NCBI GenBank assembly: GCA_003150035.1
Contig: QALR01000024.1
Span: 1 to 64,000, forward strand
Direction: 5' to 3'
From: Clostridiales bacterium
Lineage (GTDB): Bacteria; Bacillota; Clostridia; Oscillospirales; CAG-272
Length of the DNA: 64,000 nt
Position 1 is the stretch's first letter. The number at the start of each line of letters is the position of its first letter. This document shows positions 33,754 to 41,836 of this stretch, one piece after another. The translations under genes were made by a program, and so were the position numbers. Under the pieces are notes generated by a model. The model was not told where the DNA came from. It was given only the letters and a program-made list of their open reading frames with translations, and did no database searches.

Positions 33754-34515
33754 ATGTTTGGAAAAAAGAAAAAACTGCCCGGCTGTATCGGATTTGTGGA
33801 TTTCGAACACTGGTATATCTCCCTTGAGAGGCACTACGGGGTAAAGCCGGATATCAAGGGATGGAAAGCGGAGCTTGAAAAGAATTTTGATGTGAGAGAA
33901 ATTGCCGTCTTCGGTGATTTTTCCAATCCCGGGCTTCGGGCGGAGCTCGATAAAATCCGGGATGTGACGCCTATGATATTCGATACGAAAAATCCGAGCG
34001 AACACTATAAAAAGGATTTTACGGATTTTATTATGCTCGACTATATTTATCAGAAGGCAATGATGAGCCGTGATACCGACACATTCATTATTTTTACGGG
34101 AGATGGCCATTTCTCTTCTGTGGTTCGGTTTATCGTAAACCAGTGCCACAGGAAGGTCGGAATATACGGCATTACAGGCGCGATGAGCTCACAGCTCAAA
34201 TCTGCCGCCACATGGTATCATGAAATCCCGACCGATACCGAGGTTTACAGGACATATTATAAGTGGATTGCGCAGAATTTTGATTATCTGACTGTACATC
34301 GGGAATTTGGGACGGGCTCGACACCGGAAAAGATTGTCGAGAGAATTTCTCGGAAAAATAAGGTAGCGCAAGTGGAAATTGCCAAGGCGCTCTGCCAGAT
34401 GCTAGATGAAGGCTATGTTTACAAGGCGGTCGGCACGGATGAGAAGGGGAAAAAGATATCCATTCTCAAGCCGAATTGGGAGCTTCTTGCTCGCGACGGC
34501 TTGTGGAGCCGATAG
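33754..34515 (+). CDS. NYN (PIN-like) domain protein with C-terminal winged helix
   Basis: 253 residues from the ATG at 33754; AAGGGGGTGAGG lies upstream. The N-terminal domain begins with a strand and acidic residue (GFVDFEHW), then FGDFSN, KDFTDFIMLDYI and FTGDGHFSSVV, matching the Asp positions of NYN/LabA-like (DUF88) PIN-fold nucleases. Residues about 190-253 (STPEKIVERISRKNKVAQVEIAKALCQMLDEGYVYK) read as a winged-helix domain. Predicted RNA-directed role, cytoplasmic; the target is unknown. It has its own promoter at 33659. Confidence 0.8.
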   Translation: MFGKKKKLPGCIGFVDFEHWYISLERHYGVKPDIKGWKAELEKNFDVREIAVFGDFSNPGLRAELDKIRDVTPMIFDTKNPSEHYKKDFTDFIMLDYIYQKAMMSRDTDTFIIFTGDGHFSSVVRFIVNQCHRKVGIYGITGAMSSQLKSAATWYHEIPTDTEVYRTYYKWIAQNFDYLTVHREFGTGSTPEKIVERISRKNKVAQVEIAKALCQMLDEGYVYKAVGTDEKGKKISILKPNWELLARDGLWSR

Positions 34516-34540
34516 CGTTCTTGTTCATGAGGGAAAGCGA

Positions 34541-34569
34541 TTGACAAAAAAACGATTTCCCTCTATAAT
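34541..34569 (+). promoter_or_regulatory. Consensus promoter of the SCP2-like/aminotransferase pair
   Basis: TTGACA at 34541-34546, 17-nt spacer, TATAAT at 34564-34569: a perfect sigma-A consensus. Confidence 0.9.
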
Positions 34570-34600
34570 ACAGTAGAAATGCTTGAAAAAGTGATTTTTG

Positions 34601-34629
34601 AGAAAAGCCGGGCGGCCTCCGGCTTTTCT
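34601..34629 (+). promoter_or_regulatory. Leader hairpin, possible attenuator
   Basis: AGAAAAGCCGG (34601-34611) pairs perfectly with CCGGCTTTTCT (34619-34629), 7-nt loop. It lies about 25 nt after the predicted start point and 43 nt before the gene at 34673. The T run is inside the 3' arm, so termination could occur, but no competing structure was found. Confidence 0.5.
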
Positions 34630-34672
34630 GCTTAACGGATGCGCCGTGTGCGCAGCAGAAAAGGAGCGATAT

Positions 34673-35452
34673 ATGATAGATACGAGAGCGATGGCGTACG
34701 TCAATGCTTATGGTGTGCTCGGCACACTCGAGGTGCTTTGCGAGATCGATGAGCCGGCAAAGAAGATCCTTGCCGATCTCAAAAAGCCGGTGTCCTTATG
34801 CTTCGAGGTGGGGAACGGTCCTGTATGCACCTTTCATTTCACAAAAAGCGGCTGCAGGCTAGAGGAGGGCGACTCGAACAGCACCTGCAAGATGCGTTTT
34901 AGCTCCCCGGAAAAGTTCAATGCGCTGATTGATTCTGCAAAGCCGGGACTGCCTGTGAAAAATCCGGTTCAGGTGATAAGCTTTCTTACCGGACCTTTTA
35001 CAAGGCTCGCCGACCGGCTGACCGCACTGCTGCGTCCCACCGAGGCGGCAATGGCGGACCGTACCTTTTTTGAGGAAAGCACGATTCTCACGATGTATAC
35101 CGTCGCGGGCGCCGTATCGGCCCTTGCCAATACGGACCCGATTTCTCGTGTATCCGCCTCCAATACCGTGGACGGAGAGGTATATGTCGGCATTCGGAAT
35201 GTTGCAGTGGCGACGATTGCCGTAAAAAATCATCAGTTCCGCACCATTCGGCGCGCGCCGAAAAATCCGCGCGCCGTGATGGAATTTGCCGATGTTGACC
35301 TTGCCCACGGCCTGTTTGCCGGCACCGTGTCCGCTGTCGGCGAGGTGTGCCGCGGAACTATCCGGCTTTCCGGCATGATATCCATGATCGATAATATCAA
35401 CCGTATTCTTGACCGTGTTTCGGTTTATCTTGGCGGGGAGGGTGTAAAATGA
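34673..35452 (+). CDS. Conserved protein, possible SCP2-like lipid-binding domain
   Basis: 259 residues from the ATG at 34673 with AAAGGAG 6 nt upstream; the longer frame from 34598 runs through the leader hairpin and has no site. The first 130 residues (VSLCFEVGNGPVCTFHF, CKMRFSSPEKFNALIDSAKPG, VISFLTGP) resemble an SCP2/sterol-carrier fold; the second half (AGAVSALANTDPISRVSAS, YVGIRN, VMEFADVDLAHGLFAGTV) may be a second copy of that fold. The family is assigned with low certainty. It overlaps the aminotransferase gene by 4 nt (ATGA), so the two are coupled and probably act together. Confidence 0.6.
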   Translation: MIDTRAMAYVNAYGVLGTLEVLCEIDEPAKKILADLKKPVSLCFEVGNGPVCTFHFTKSGCRLEEGDSNSTCKMRFSSPEKFNALIDSAKPGLPVKNPVQVISFLTGPFTRLADRLTALLRPTEAAMADRTFFEESTILTMYTVAGAVSALANTDPISRVSASNTVDGEVYVGIRNVAVATIAVKNHQFRTIRRAPKNPRAVMEFADVDLAHGLFAGTVSAVGEVCRGTIRLSGMISMIDNINRILDRVSVYLGGEGVK

Positions 35453-36723
35453 GCAAATATCCCGAATATCAGCATACAAAAAGCAGAGAGTGGTTTGACA
35501 GGGCGCTGCGCGCGATCCCGTCAGGCGTCTACGGGCACCTCGGACCGTCTGAGGGCTTGTTTCTCCCGCTTGAAAAATGGCCGCTCTTCTCAGAGAGGGC
35601 GCAGGGCACGTATTTTTGGGATGTCGACGGAAACCGTTATCTTGATTTTATGTGCGCATATGGACCGAACATCCTCGGCTATGGGGATCCGGATGTGGAG
35701 CGCGCCGCCCGAGAACAGCTTGAAAAAGAGAACTGCGTGACCTCCCCCTCTTATAAAATGGTGGAATGCGCTGAGCTGCTTGTGGACACGGTCGCTTCCG
35801 CCGACTGGGCGTTTTTCATGAAAAACGGTACGGACGCCACGACCTTTTCTGTCATGTGCGCCCGCGCCCATACCGGGAAAAAGAAAATCTTCTTCCTGCG
35901 CGGTTATTATCACGGAAACGATCCATGGGCGATGAAGGCGGATTATCCCGGCATCCTACCGGAGGACGTGGCAAACAACGTCGTCGTTCCATGGTTTGAT
36001 ACCGAGGCGCTAGAGACGGCGTACGACGCCTGCGGCGGCGATGTGGCGGCGCTTATTGCACAGCCGTATGATCATGGCAATTTTGCGGACAACCGTCCGG
36101 CGTCGAAAGAATATTGGGAAAAAGTGCGGGCGTTCTGCGACCGTCACGGGGTACTGCTCATCATCGATGACGTGCGCACGGGATTCCGGCTTGACCTTGC
36201 CGGCTCCGACCATTATTACGGTTTTCGGGCTGACCTTATCTGTTTTTGCAAGGCGCTTGCCAACGGATACAATATGTCCGCCGTTTGCGGAAGGGAAGAG
36301 CTGCGCACGACGGCCTCCTCGCTCTCGTTTACCGGCTCTTATTGGATGAGCGCCGTGCCTTTCGCGGCATGTATCGCATGCCTTACCAAGCTGAAGGCGC
36401 TTGACGCGCCGCGGCTTTTCAGAGAAAAAGGCACCAAGCTGACGGATGGCTTTGCCGCAGCGGCGGCCCCGCATGGCTTCCGGCTTGTTGTGTCCGGAGA
36501 GCCCGCGCTGTTTTATCTTCGCATTGCGAATGACGACAGCCTGATGCTCCATCAGGAATGGATAGCGGAATGCGTTTCGCGCGGCCTGTTCCTCACGAGT
36601 CATCACAATCATTTCCTGAATGCCGCTGTCACGGATGAAGATATTGCGCTCGCCGTCGATATCGCGGACGACGCATTTTCCGCTGTGGCGGGGCGCCATC
36701 CGGAAATGGGTTTTACGGTCTGA
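35449..36723 (+). CDS. Class III aminotransferase, glutamate-1-semialdehyde aminomutase-like
   Basis: 424 residues. Class III fold-type I PLP features: GNRYLDFMCAYGPNILGYGDPDV, FMKNGTDATTFSVMCAR (cofactor phosphate), YYHGND, the PLP-binding Asp in LLIIDDVRTGFR (about residue 236) and the Schiff-base Lys in CFCKALANGYN (about residue 268). It is closest to HemL-type aminomutases, but no other heme-synthesis gene is nearby and HemL's usual context is absent, so it probably acts on another amino/keto substrate. Coupled by a 4-nt overlap to the SCP2-like gene; a strong terminator follows. Confidence 0.88.
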   Translation: MSKYPEYQHTKSREWFDRALRAIPSGVYGHLGPSEGLFLPLEKWPLFSERAQGTYFWDVDGNRYLDFMCAYGPNILGYGDPDVERAAREQLEKENCVTSPSYKMVECAELLVDTVASADWAFFMKNGTDATTFSVMCARAHTGKKKIFFLRGYYHGNDPWAMKADYPGILPEDVANNVVVPWFDTEALETAYDACGGDVAALIAQPYDHGNFADNRPASKEYWEKVRAFCDRHGVLLIIDDVRTGFRLDLAGSDHYYGFRADLICFCKALANGYNMSAVCGREELRTTASSLSFTGSYWMSAVPFAACIACLTKLKALDAPRLFREKGTKLTDGFAAAAAPHGFRLVVSGEPALFYLRIANDDSLMLHQEWIAECVSRGLFLTSHHNHFLNAAVTDEDIALAVDIADDAFSAVAGRHPEMGFTV

Positions 36724-36781
36724 GCAGGCAAAACAGAAAAAAAGGGCCGCCCGGCATTGGGCGGTTGTCCGTAAAACAGTT

Positions 36782-36818
36782 AATCCTCCCTATGTTTGCG
36801 TTCATAGGGAGGATTTTT
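36782..36818 (+). terminator. Terminator after the aminotransferase gene
   Basis: AATCCTCCCTATG (36782-36794) and CATAGGGAGGATT (36803-36815) form a perfect 13-bp stem with an 8-nt loop, then TTT. Confidence 0.9.
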
Positions 36819-36845
36819 GTTTGCTGCTCTGGCGTGGGCGTACCC

Positions 36846-36969
36846 GAGGCTCCTCTGCAAGGGGGCGCTGTCAGTGAAACTGAATGAGGAATTATCGTAC
36901 AATCCGTTTGATCCATGCAGACAATCCCTCCGTCGCGGATTGCGACATGCCGCTTCCCTTTAGACAAAG
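36846..36969. repeat. Degenerate paired intergenic repeat (MITE-like)
   Basis: Left part GAGGCTCCTCTGCAAGGGGG ... CTGTCAGTGAAACTGA ... GAGGAATT and right part ACAATCCCTCCGTC ... GCTTCCCTTTAGACAAAG. The two parts are imperfect inverted repeats of each other (CTCCTCTGCAAGGGGG versus CTTCCCTTTAGACAAAG; TGAGGAATT versus AATCCCTC). From memory, near-identical cleaner copies are frequent between genes in Oscillospiraceae. No gene lies in 36724-36972. Confidence 0.5.
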
Positions 36970-36972
36970 AAG

Positions 36973-37629
36973 CTATCTTTTCATTTCATTCCCTCTAACG
37001 GCCAAAATCACATCTAAATAAGGCGCAATATTTTCCAATATATATCCAGTTCGTTTTAAATACTCATTTTGAATATCGGCATCATACCTTAACAAAAAAT
37101 AAGTTCTCGCAATGTCATACAGTGCAGGGCCCTTGCATACATTCATCATATCTATCAATACTAGATTGCCGTCTTCATCAACTATTACATTTTCAAAATG
37201 AAGATCGCCATGTATAAAGCCATTGCCATCAGCCAACAGATTGATTTTCGCAATGGTTTCTTGACTCGTTGCAAACATTCTTAAAAAGTCTTTATAATCC
37301 ATAGCATCCTTTGCTTTGTGCTGCCATAATCGCTTGTGAAATTCAACAAATTTGTCCATCCAAATGCCGAATGATGTTTGATTTTTCACATTTATTTTAC
37401 GGCAAAGCTCTTCCCCAATAATTCGGTCATAAATAATCCCCTCTCGGCCATTGCAAATGATGAGTTCATGAGCGAATGGTGTTCGTATTCCCAATTTCCA
37501 CGCCATAGTCGCATTGCAAAACTCATGCCTAATATATTCCTTTGGATATTCGGGATAGAACAATTTGCATATCCGATTTTCACCATACTCAAATATTTCT
37601 GCCGTATTTCCTTTCGCTATTCGTTTCAT
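36973..37629 (-). CDS. Aminoglycoside-phosphotransferase-like small-molecule kinase
   Basis: 218 residues; GGAGG lies 12 nt before the ATG at 37629. The start MKRIAKGNTAEIFEYGENRICKLFYPE holds the nucleotide-loop strand pair and the ATP-binding Lys. The catalytic loop is FIHGDLHFENVIVD (about residues 138-151) and the metal-binding Asp is in VLIDMMN (about 157-163). It is shorter than true APH enzymes (250-270 residues). The substrate could be an antibiotic, a choline-like alcohol or a sugar. The gene is visibly richer in A and T, with many A/T-ending codons, than both neighbours, which suggests recent acquisition. It stands alone. Confidence 0.82.
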   Translation of the reverse strand: MKRIAKGNTAEIFEYGENRICKLFYPEYPKEYIRHEFCNATMAWKLGIRTPFAHELIICNGREGIIYDRIIGEELCRKINVKNQTSFGIWMDKFVEFHKRLWQHKAKDAMDYKDFLRMFATSQETIAKINLLADGNGFIHGDLHFENVIVDEDGNLVLIDMMNVCKGPALYDIARTYFLLRYDADIQNEYLKRTGYILENIAPYLDVILAVRGNEMKR

Positions 37630-37705
37630 GGATTATTCATCCTCCAAATGCAAGTTTATCGGTCTGTTTATTTATATACTATCGCACAAAAACAAATTAT
37701 GCAAG

Positions 37706-37739
37706 AACAGGAATAGCAGCTTCGGCTGCTTTTCCTGTT
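37706..37739. terminator. Bidirectional hairpin terminator between convergent/tandem minus genes
   Basis: AACAGGAATAGCAGC (37706-37720), TTCG loop, GCTGCTTTTCCTGTT (37725-37739): a 15-bp stem with one mismatch and a stable UUCG tetraloop. It follows the gene at 37819-38142 on the minus strand; the U run is weak. Confidence 0.6.
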
Positions 37740-37818
37740 AACCGCTTTATGAGTCCCCCCACTTTTCCCGGGACGATCCTTTTTGTGGCTCTGTGCCGTG
37801 CCGTTTGTGTCGGTTAGC

Positions 37819-38142
37819 TCAGCGATAATAGACATAATAGGCAATGACCGTGCGGACTTTGCCGCCGCTCTCGAGGTCTGGCGCCGTGATGATGACGCCC
37901 TCCAGGCTCATGAGCTCGGAGGCCTGCATTTCGGGAATCCGGCAGCGGAATACCACACGGTTGTCCGCCGAAATGATAAATTCGTCGCCGCGGATATTGA
38001 AGCCGCCGTCCCGCCCGATGATGATATCGGTTTCACCTTCCCGCTCCGTCAGATAGCGCAGGCGGTGAGATGCGATTTTTTTTGCCATTTGCGCTTTGAA
38101 GCCGGGCGTGTCCTCTGGCTTTTTCTTTTTGAACAGTCCCAT
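37819..38142 (-). CDS. Small conserved hypothetical protein
   Basis: 107 residues; GGAGGAAAT precedes the ATG at 38142. MGLFKKKK at the N-terminus is basic, then KAQMAKKIASHRLRYLTEREGETDIIIGRDGGFNIRGDEFII, a beta-rich segment with GFNIRGDEFII and VVFRCRIPEMQASELMSLEGV. No signal peptide, membrane helix or catalytic motif is visible. Similar short proteins occur in Clostridia without assigned function. It is divergent from the YfhO-like gene. Confidence 0.7.
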   Translation of the reverse strand: MGLFKKKKPEDTPGFKAQMAKKIASHRLRYLTEREGETDIIIGRDGGFNIRGDEFIISADNRVVFRCRIPEMQASELMSLEGVIITAPDLESGGKVRTVIAYYVYYR

Positions 38143-38289
38143 ATTTCCTCCGTTTCCGGTAAATGGTGAGAAATTTGCACTAGCAGATCGACAAAGATGC
38201 GAGATGCCTAAATATTTTCACTATTTTAACATAAAAATGGGGGAAATGCCACAGTTTCCATAAAAAAATAATAATTTACAAATTCTTTG

Positions 38290-38318
38290 TTCACAAATCC
38301 GCCTTTTGGTGGTATAAT
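38290..38318 (+). promoter_or_regulatory. Promoter of the YfhO-like gene
   Basis: TTCACA at 38290-38295, 17-nt spacer, TATAAT at 38313-38318. Confidence 0.7.
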
Positions 38319-38333
38319 ACCTATAATTCATCG

Positions 38334-38417
38334 AATGGGGCCGCTTGAGACTTTTCGAGAAATGGTATCTCAACGGATAATAACCCTGAAAGGCTCCATT
38401 GCGGCGGTTTTCTTTTT
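38334..38417 (+). promoter_or_regulatory. Structured leader RNA upstream of the YfhO-like gene
   Basis: Outer stem AATGGGGCC (38334-38342) with GGCTCCATT (38392-38400), one G-U pair; inner stem TTGAGA (38345-38350) with TCTCAA (38368-38373). An alternative pairing is CCGC (38341-38344) with GCGG (38401-38404), followed by TTTTCTTTTT at 38408-38417. Mutually exclusive stems ahead of a T run are the layout of an attenuator. No known riboswitch class was recognised. Confidence 0.45.
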
Positions 38418-38483
38418 GTGAAAATAGACAGGCATATCTACATTTATCATTTTGCCGTCTTATGGCGGCGGATTGGAGAGAAG

Positions 38484-41400
38484 ATGAAAAATGGCGACAA
38501 AGAAATGAATCGGAAGGATACGGCCCCCGATGCTGTGACTTCCGGTGCTTTGGACGGTACGCCCGCGGCGCTGCTGCCCGAAAAAAAGAAAAAGAGTTTT
38601 AACGGTTATTATCTGATTGCGGCGTTTTTGATTCCATTTGCCATTATGCTTGGCGTTTACGCCTGTCTGGGAAAGCATCCGTTCGGCAACAATTCCGTTC
38701 TGACACTGGACCTTCAGGCGCAATATGTCTATTATTATGAAGCTATCCGCAGGCTCCTTGTCGAAGGCGGCAGTTGGCTTTATTCTTGGGAGCGCACGCT
38801 CGGCGGAGAATTTATGGGCATTGTCGCCTACTACATGGCAAGCCCCTTTAACCTGATATTGGTGCTGTTCCCGAAGTCGATGCTCGCGGATGCCGTGATG
38901 TTTATTCAGCTTGCCAAGGTCGGTGCGATGGGACTGACTTTTGCGTATTATCTGCGCAAGACAAGAAAAACCTCGGATATGCAGACCATTGTGTTTTCGA
39001 TGATGTATGCGCTTTGCGCGTATGCCATTGTCAACCTTGTCAACCCGATGTGGCTTGACGCGATGGTATTCCTGCCGCTGCTCGTGCTTGGCATCGAATC
39101 GATGATCAGGCAAAGGAAATTTATCCTTTATACCGTATCCCTGATAGCAGTCTTCGTGACCAACTATTATATGGGGTATATGTGTGCCATTTTTACTTTT
39201 ATTTACTATCTTTATTATTACTTTCTAGTTCGGGAGGAGCTTGCGCAGAATCAAAAGGCGCAAACCGGAGGCCGCCTTTCTCGCGCGCTGCATTCACGCG
39301 GTTTTGAGACGTTTATGCGGTTTGCTGTGTTCACGGTCATTGCTCTGCTTGCTTCCGCCTTTATGCTGCTTTGCGCATGGTATTCGCTTCAATTCGGAAA
39401 AACAGAGTTTGCCACAACCAATTACACGCCCAGTCTGCGGTTTGACTTCCTTGATATTTTCGTCAAAATGCTTCCGGGTTCGTATGACACGGTTCGTCCG
39501 AACGGGCTTCCCATGATTTACTGCGGAATGCTGGCGCTGCTTGTGCTGCCGCTCTTTTTCATGTCGCCGACGATATCGCGGAAAAAGAAGCTGCTTTCCG
39601 CCGGTGTTTTGGCGGTCCTTCTGGTTTCGTTCTCCGTTAACACCATCGACCTTGTCTGGCATGGCTTTTCCGGCCCGAACTGGCTCAATTACCGGTATTC
39701 CTATCTTTTCTCTTTCTTTGTTCTGCTGATGGCGTGCGACGCGCTGCGCGGCATTCGAAAAATCCGTTTTGGCAAGGTTCTGGCAGTCGGCGTTTTTGTT
39801 GCTGTGCTTGTACTGATTGTACAGAAGCTGAATTATGTGTTCGATCAGGATACCAAAACCAATCCGCTCGATGATGCACAGTGTATTTTATTGTCGCTTG
39901 TGCTGATTGCGGCTTATATGATTGTTTTGCGGTTCCTAAAGAGCGACGGAATGGCGAGCGCCGGTTCGTTTGCGCTAGCGGTTGTCGTATGTGTGGAAAT
40001 GTTCGCCGTTTCGCTGATTACCGTGACGGACGAGCAGATGGATGTCGGCAGCGTGCGGTATGCCAATTATCTTTCCTCCAGCGGAAGCACGGAATATTAT
40101 GACAGCTACACGGGCTCTATCAAGCGGATCGAATCGGTTGTGAACGAGGTGCTGGAAAAGGATCAGTCGTTCTATCGCATGGAGAGTACCGTCTACCGTC
40201 GGCTTGGCGGTGTAAATGAGCCAATGGCACACGGCTTCAACGGCGTTTCCCATTCGACCTCGACGTTGAACAAATCGGTCATTACGCTGATGGATAAGCT
40301 TGGTTATGCGTCTATGTCTCATTGGACAAAATATCTCGGAGGGACGCCGATTTCAGACGCGTTGCTCGGAATCAAATATGTCATTACCAGAAATGACAGG
40401 CTGGATGAAAATTTCTATACAGTGGCGGCTTCCGGTCCCGAATATTATGAGTATATCCCCTCCAGCGCGACCATTTATGCGATGCAGAATACGAAAGCGC
40501 TGTCTGTTGCTTATGGCGTCAGCCCGGACCTGCTTGCAGAAACTGAGGGCTTCCTGTATCCGCCTTATTATTCGGGATTGGATTTGCAGAACCGTTTGAT
40601 CAACGCCATGCTTTCAGGCGTGATAGACACACCGAATGTTCTCCGCGGAATTTATGCCCCCCTCGATACGGTAGATTGCACGCATCATGCGCGGGCCCAC
40701 AGCCATTCTTATACGGATGAAAACGGAGAGACGCAGTATGTAGATCAGAATTATTATTTTATAGACGGGGAAAACGGAGGCGGAACGGTGCGGTTCGTCT
40801 TTGAAGCGGAAGCTGACGGCGACATTTATGCGCATTTCCCGGGTGTTTTGTTCTCCGGCATGTCTACAGAATGCGGACTTTATGTCAACGGGAGAAAGGT
40901 CAGCGATTACTTCACCAATGAAACATGGGTGATTCAGAATCTCGGGACCTTTGAGGAGGGCGATGAGGTTGAGGTGGAGCTTCGCTTTGAGAACGGCGAC
41001 CTCTATATTTCCCATGCTTCCAGCTATTATTTCTATTATATCGATTATGCCGCGCTGAATGCGGCGTTCTCCGAGCTCGAGGCCGCCTCGATGTACGTGG
41101 AGGAGCACGGAAACGATTTCCTGAGGGGCACCATCGATATCCCTGAGGGACAGGAGCTTGTCTTTACGACCATCCCCTATGATGAGGGCTGGAAGGTGTA
41201 TATCGACGGGGAACAGGTCGAGCTTATCAAAACGCTCGGCTCCCTGCTCGCGGTGGAGACGACGCCCGGCTTCCATGAGATCGAATTTGTATATCGCCCG
41301 GACTGTGCCGTTTACGGCGGGATGCTTTCCATTATTGGCATTGCGCTGTTTGCCCTCTTTGTGTTATGGAGCAGAAGCGCAAAGGTGCGCAGGATCTTCC

Positions 41401-41753
41401 GCCGCAAAGATGAGCGGGATACGCACTTCTTCTATTACGGCGGTGACAGCACGACAGGCTGGCTGCTTGAGGATGCCGAAATGAGAGCGGCGATGGCGGG
41501 AGATGCCGCAGACGGTCCGCTGTCGGAATCCGCGGATGTGGATGTGCCGCAGGAGGCGGAATCGGAAGCATCTTTGGGCGGGGATGCGTCCTCTGTCCGT
41601 GAACCATCGGAGCCCGAAGACGAGGCGGTTCCCACAGACGATGCGGTTCCCACAGACGATGCGCAGCATGTCGGAGAGAGTGGAGAAAATGAAGATTTTT
41701 CTGCACCAGAGAATTCCGAGGATGATACGCCGCCCGCCGGCGATAAGCGATAA
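38484..41753 (+). CDS. YfhO-family multi-pass membrane protein (GT-C type)
   Basis: 1,089 residues from the ATG at 38484 with GGAGAG close upstream; an in-frame GTG at 38418 has no site and overlaps the leader. About a dozen helices fill the first 530 residues, starting YYLIAAFLIPFAIMLGVYACLG; the first outer loop has LTLDLQAQYVYYYE, the acidic D-x-x-Q/Y pattern of YfhO proteins. A large extracytoplasmic domain (about 530-960) is followed by a last helix (YGGMLSIIGIALFALFVLW) and a long acidic cytoplasmic tail with a duplicated AVPTDD unit. YfhO proteins are linked to glycosylation of teichoic or lipoteichoic acid from lipid-linked sugars. The acidic tail is not typical. Confidence 0.9.
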   Translation: MKNGDKEMNRKDTAPDAVTSGALDGTPAALLPEKKKKSFNGYYLIAAFLIPFAIMLGVYACLGKHPFGNNSVLTLDLQAQYVYYYEAIRRLLVEGGSWLYSWERTLGGEFMGIVAYYMASPFNLILVLFPKSMLADAVMFIQLAKVGAMGLTFAYYLRKTRKTSDMQTIVFSMMYALCAYAIVNLVNPMWLDAMVFLPLLVLGIESMIRQRKFILYTVSLIAVFVTNYYMGYMCAIFTFIYYLYYYFLVREELAQNQKAQTGGRLSRALHSRGFETFMRFAVFTVIALLASAFMLLCAWYSLQFGKTEFATTNYTPSLRFDFLDIFVKMLPGSYDTVRPNGLPMIYCGMLALLVLPLFFMSPTISRKKKLLSAGVLAVLLVSFSVNTIDLVWHGFSGPNWLNYRYSYLFSFFVLLMACDALRGIRKIRFGKVLAVGVFVAVLVLIVQKLNYVFDQDTKTNPLDDAQCILLSLVLIAAYMIVLRFLKSDGMASAGSFALAVVVCVEMFAVSLITVTDEQMDVGSVRYANYLSSSGSTEYYDSYTGSIKRIESVVNEVLEKDQSFYRMESTVYRRLGGVNEPMAHGFNGVSHSTSTLNKSVITLMDKLGYASMSHWTKYLGGTPISDALLGIKYVITRNDRLDENFYTVAASGPEYYEYIPSSATIYAMQNTKALSVAYGVSPDLLAETEGFLYPPYYSGLDLQNRLINAMLSGVIDTPNVLRGIYAPLDTVDCTHHARAHSHSYTDENGETQYVDQNYYFIDGENGGGTVRFVFEAEADGDIYAHFPGVLFSGMSTECGLYVNGRKVSDYFTNETWVIQNLGTFEEGDEVEVELRFENGDLYISHASSYYFYYIDYAALNAAFSELEAASMYVEEHGNDFLRGTIDIPEGQELVFTTIPYDEGWKVYIDGEQVELIKTLGSLLAVETTPGFHEIEFVYRPDCAVYGGMLSIIGIALFALFVLWSRSAKVRRIFRRKDERDTHFFYYGGDSTTGWLLEDAEMRAAMAGDAADGPLSESADVDVPQEAESEASLGGDASSVREPSEPEDEAVPTDDAVPTDDAQHVGESGENEDFSAPENSEDDTPPAGDKR

Positions 41754-41760
41754 ACGTTCT

Positions 41761-41789
41761 GTTGTCCTGCGGGGAAACCGCAGGACAAC
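41761..41789 (+). terminator. Hairpin after the YfhO-like gene
   Basis: GTTGTCCTGCGG (41761-41772) / CCGCAGGACAAC (41778-41789), a perfect 12-bp stem with a 5-nt loop. There is no U run, so termination may be partial and the next gene may be co-transcribed. Confidence 0.5.
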
Positions 41790-41836
41790 TTCATGTGGCG
41801 GCATGTGCCAAAGGACAGAAAAAGAAGGAGAACTCT

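Noticed and set aside
41625..41660. 18-nt unit repeated twice (AVPTDD codons)
   Set aside because: A real duplication, but it lies in the disordered acidic tail of the YfhO-like protein and is too small to suggest more than slippage.
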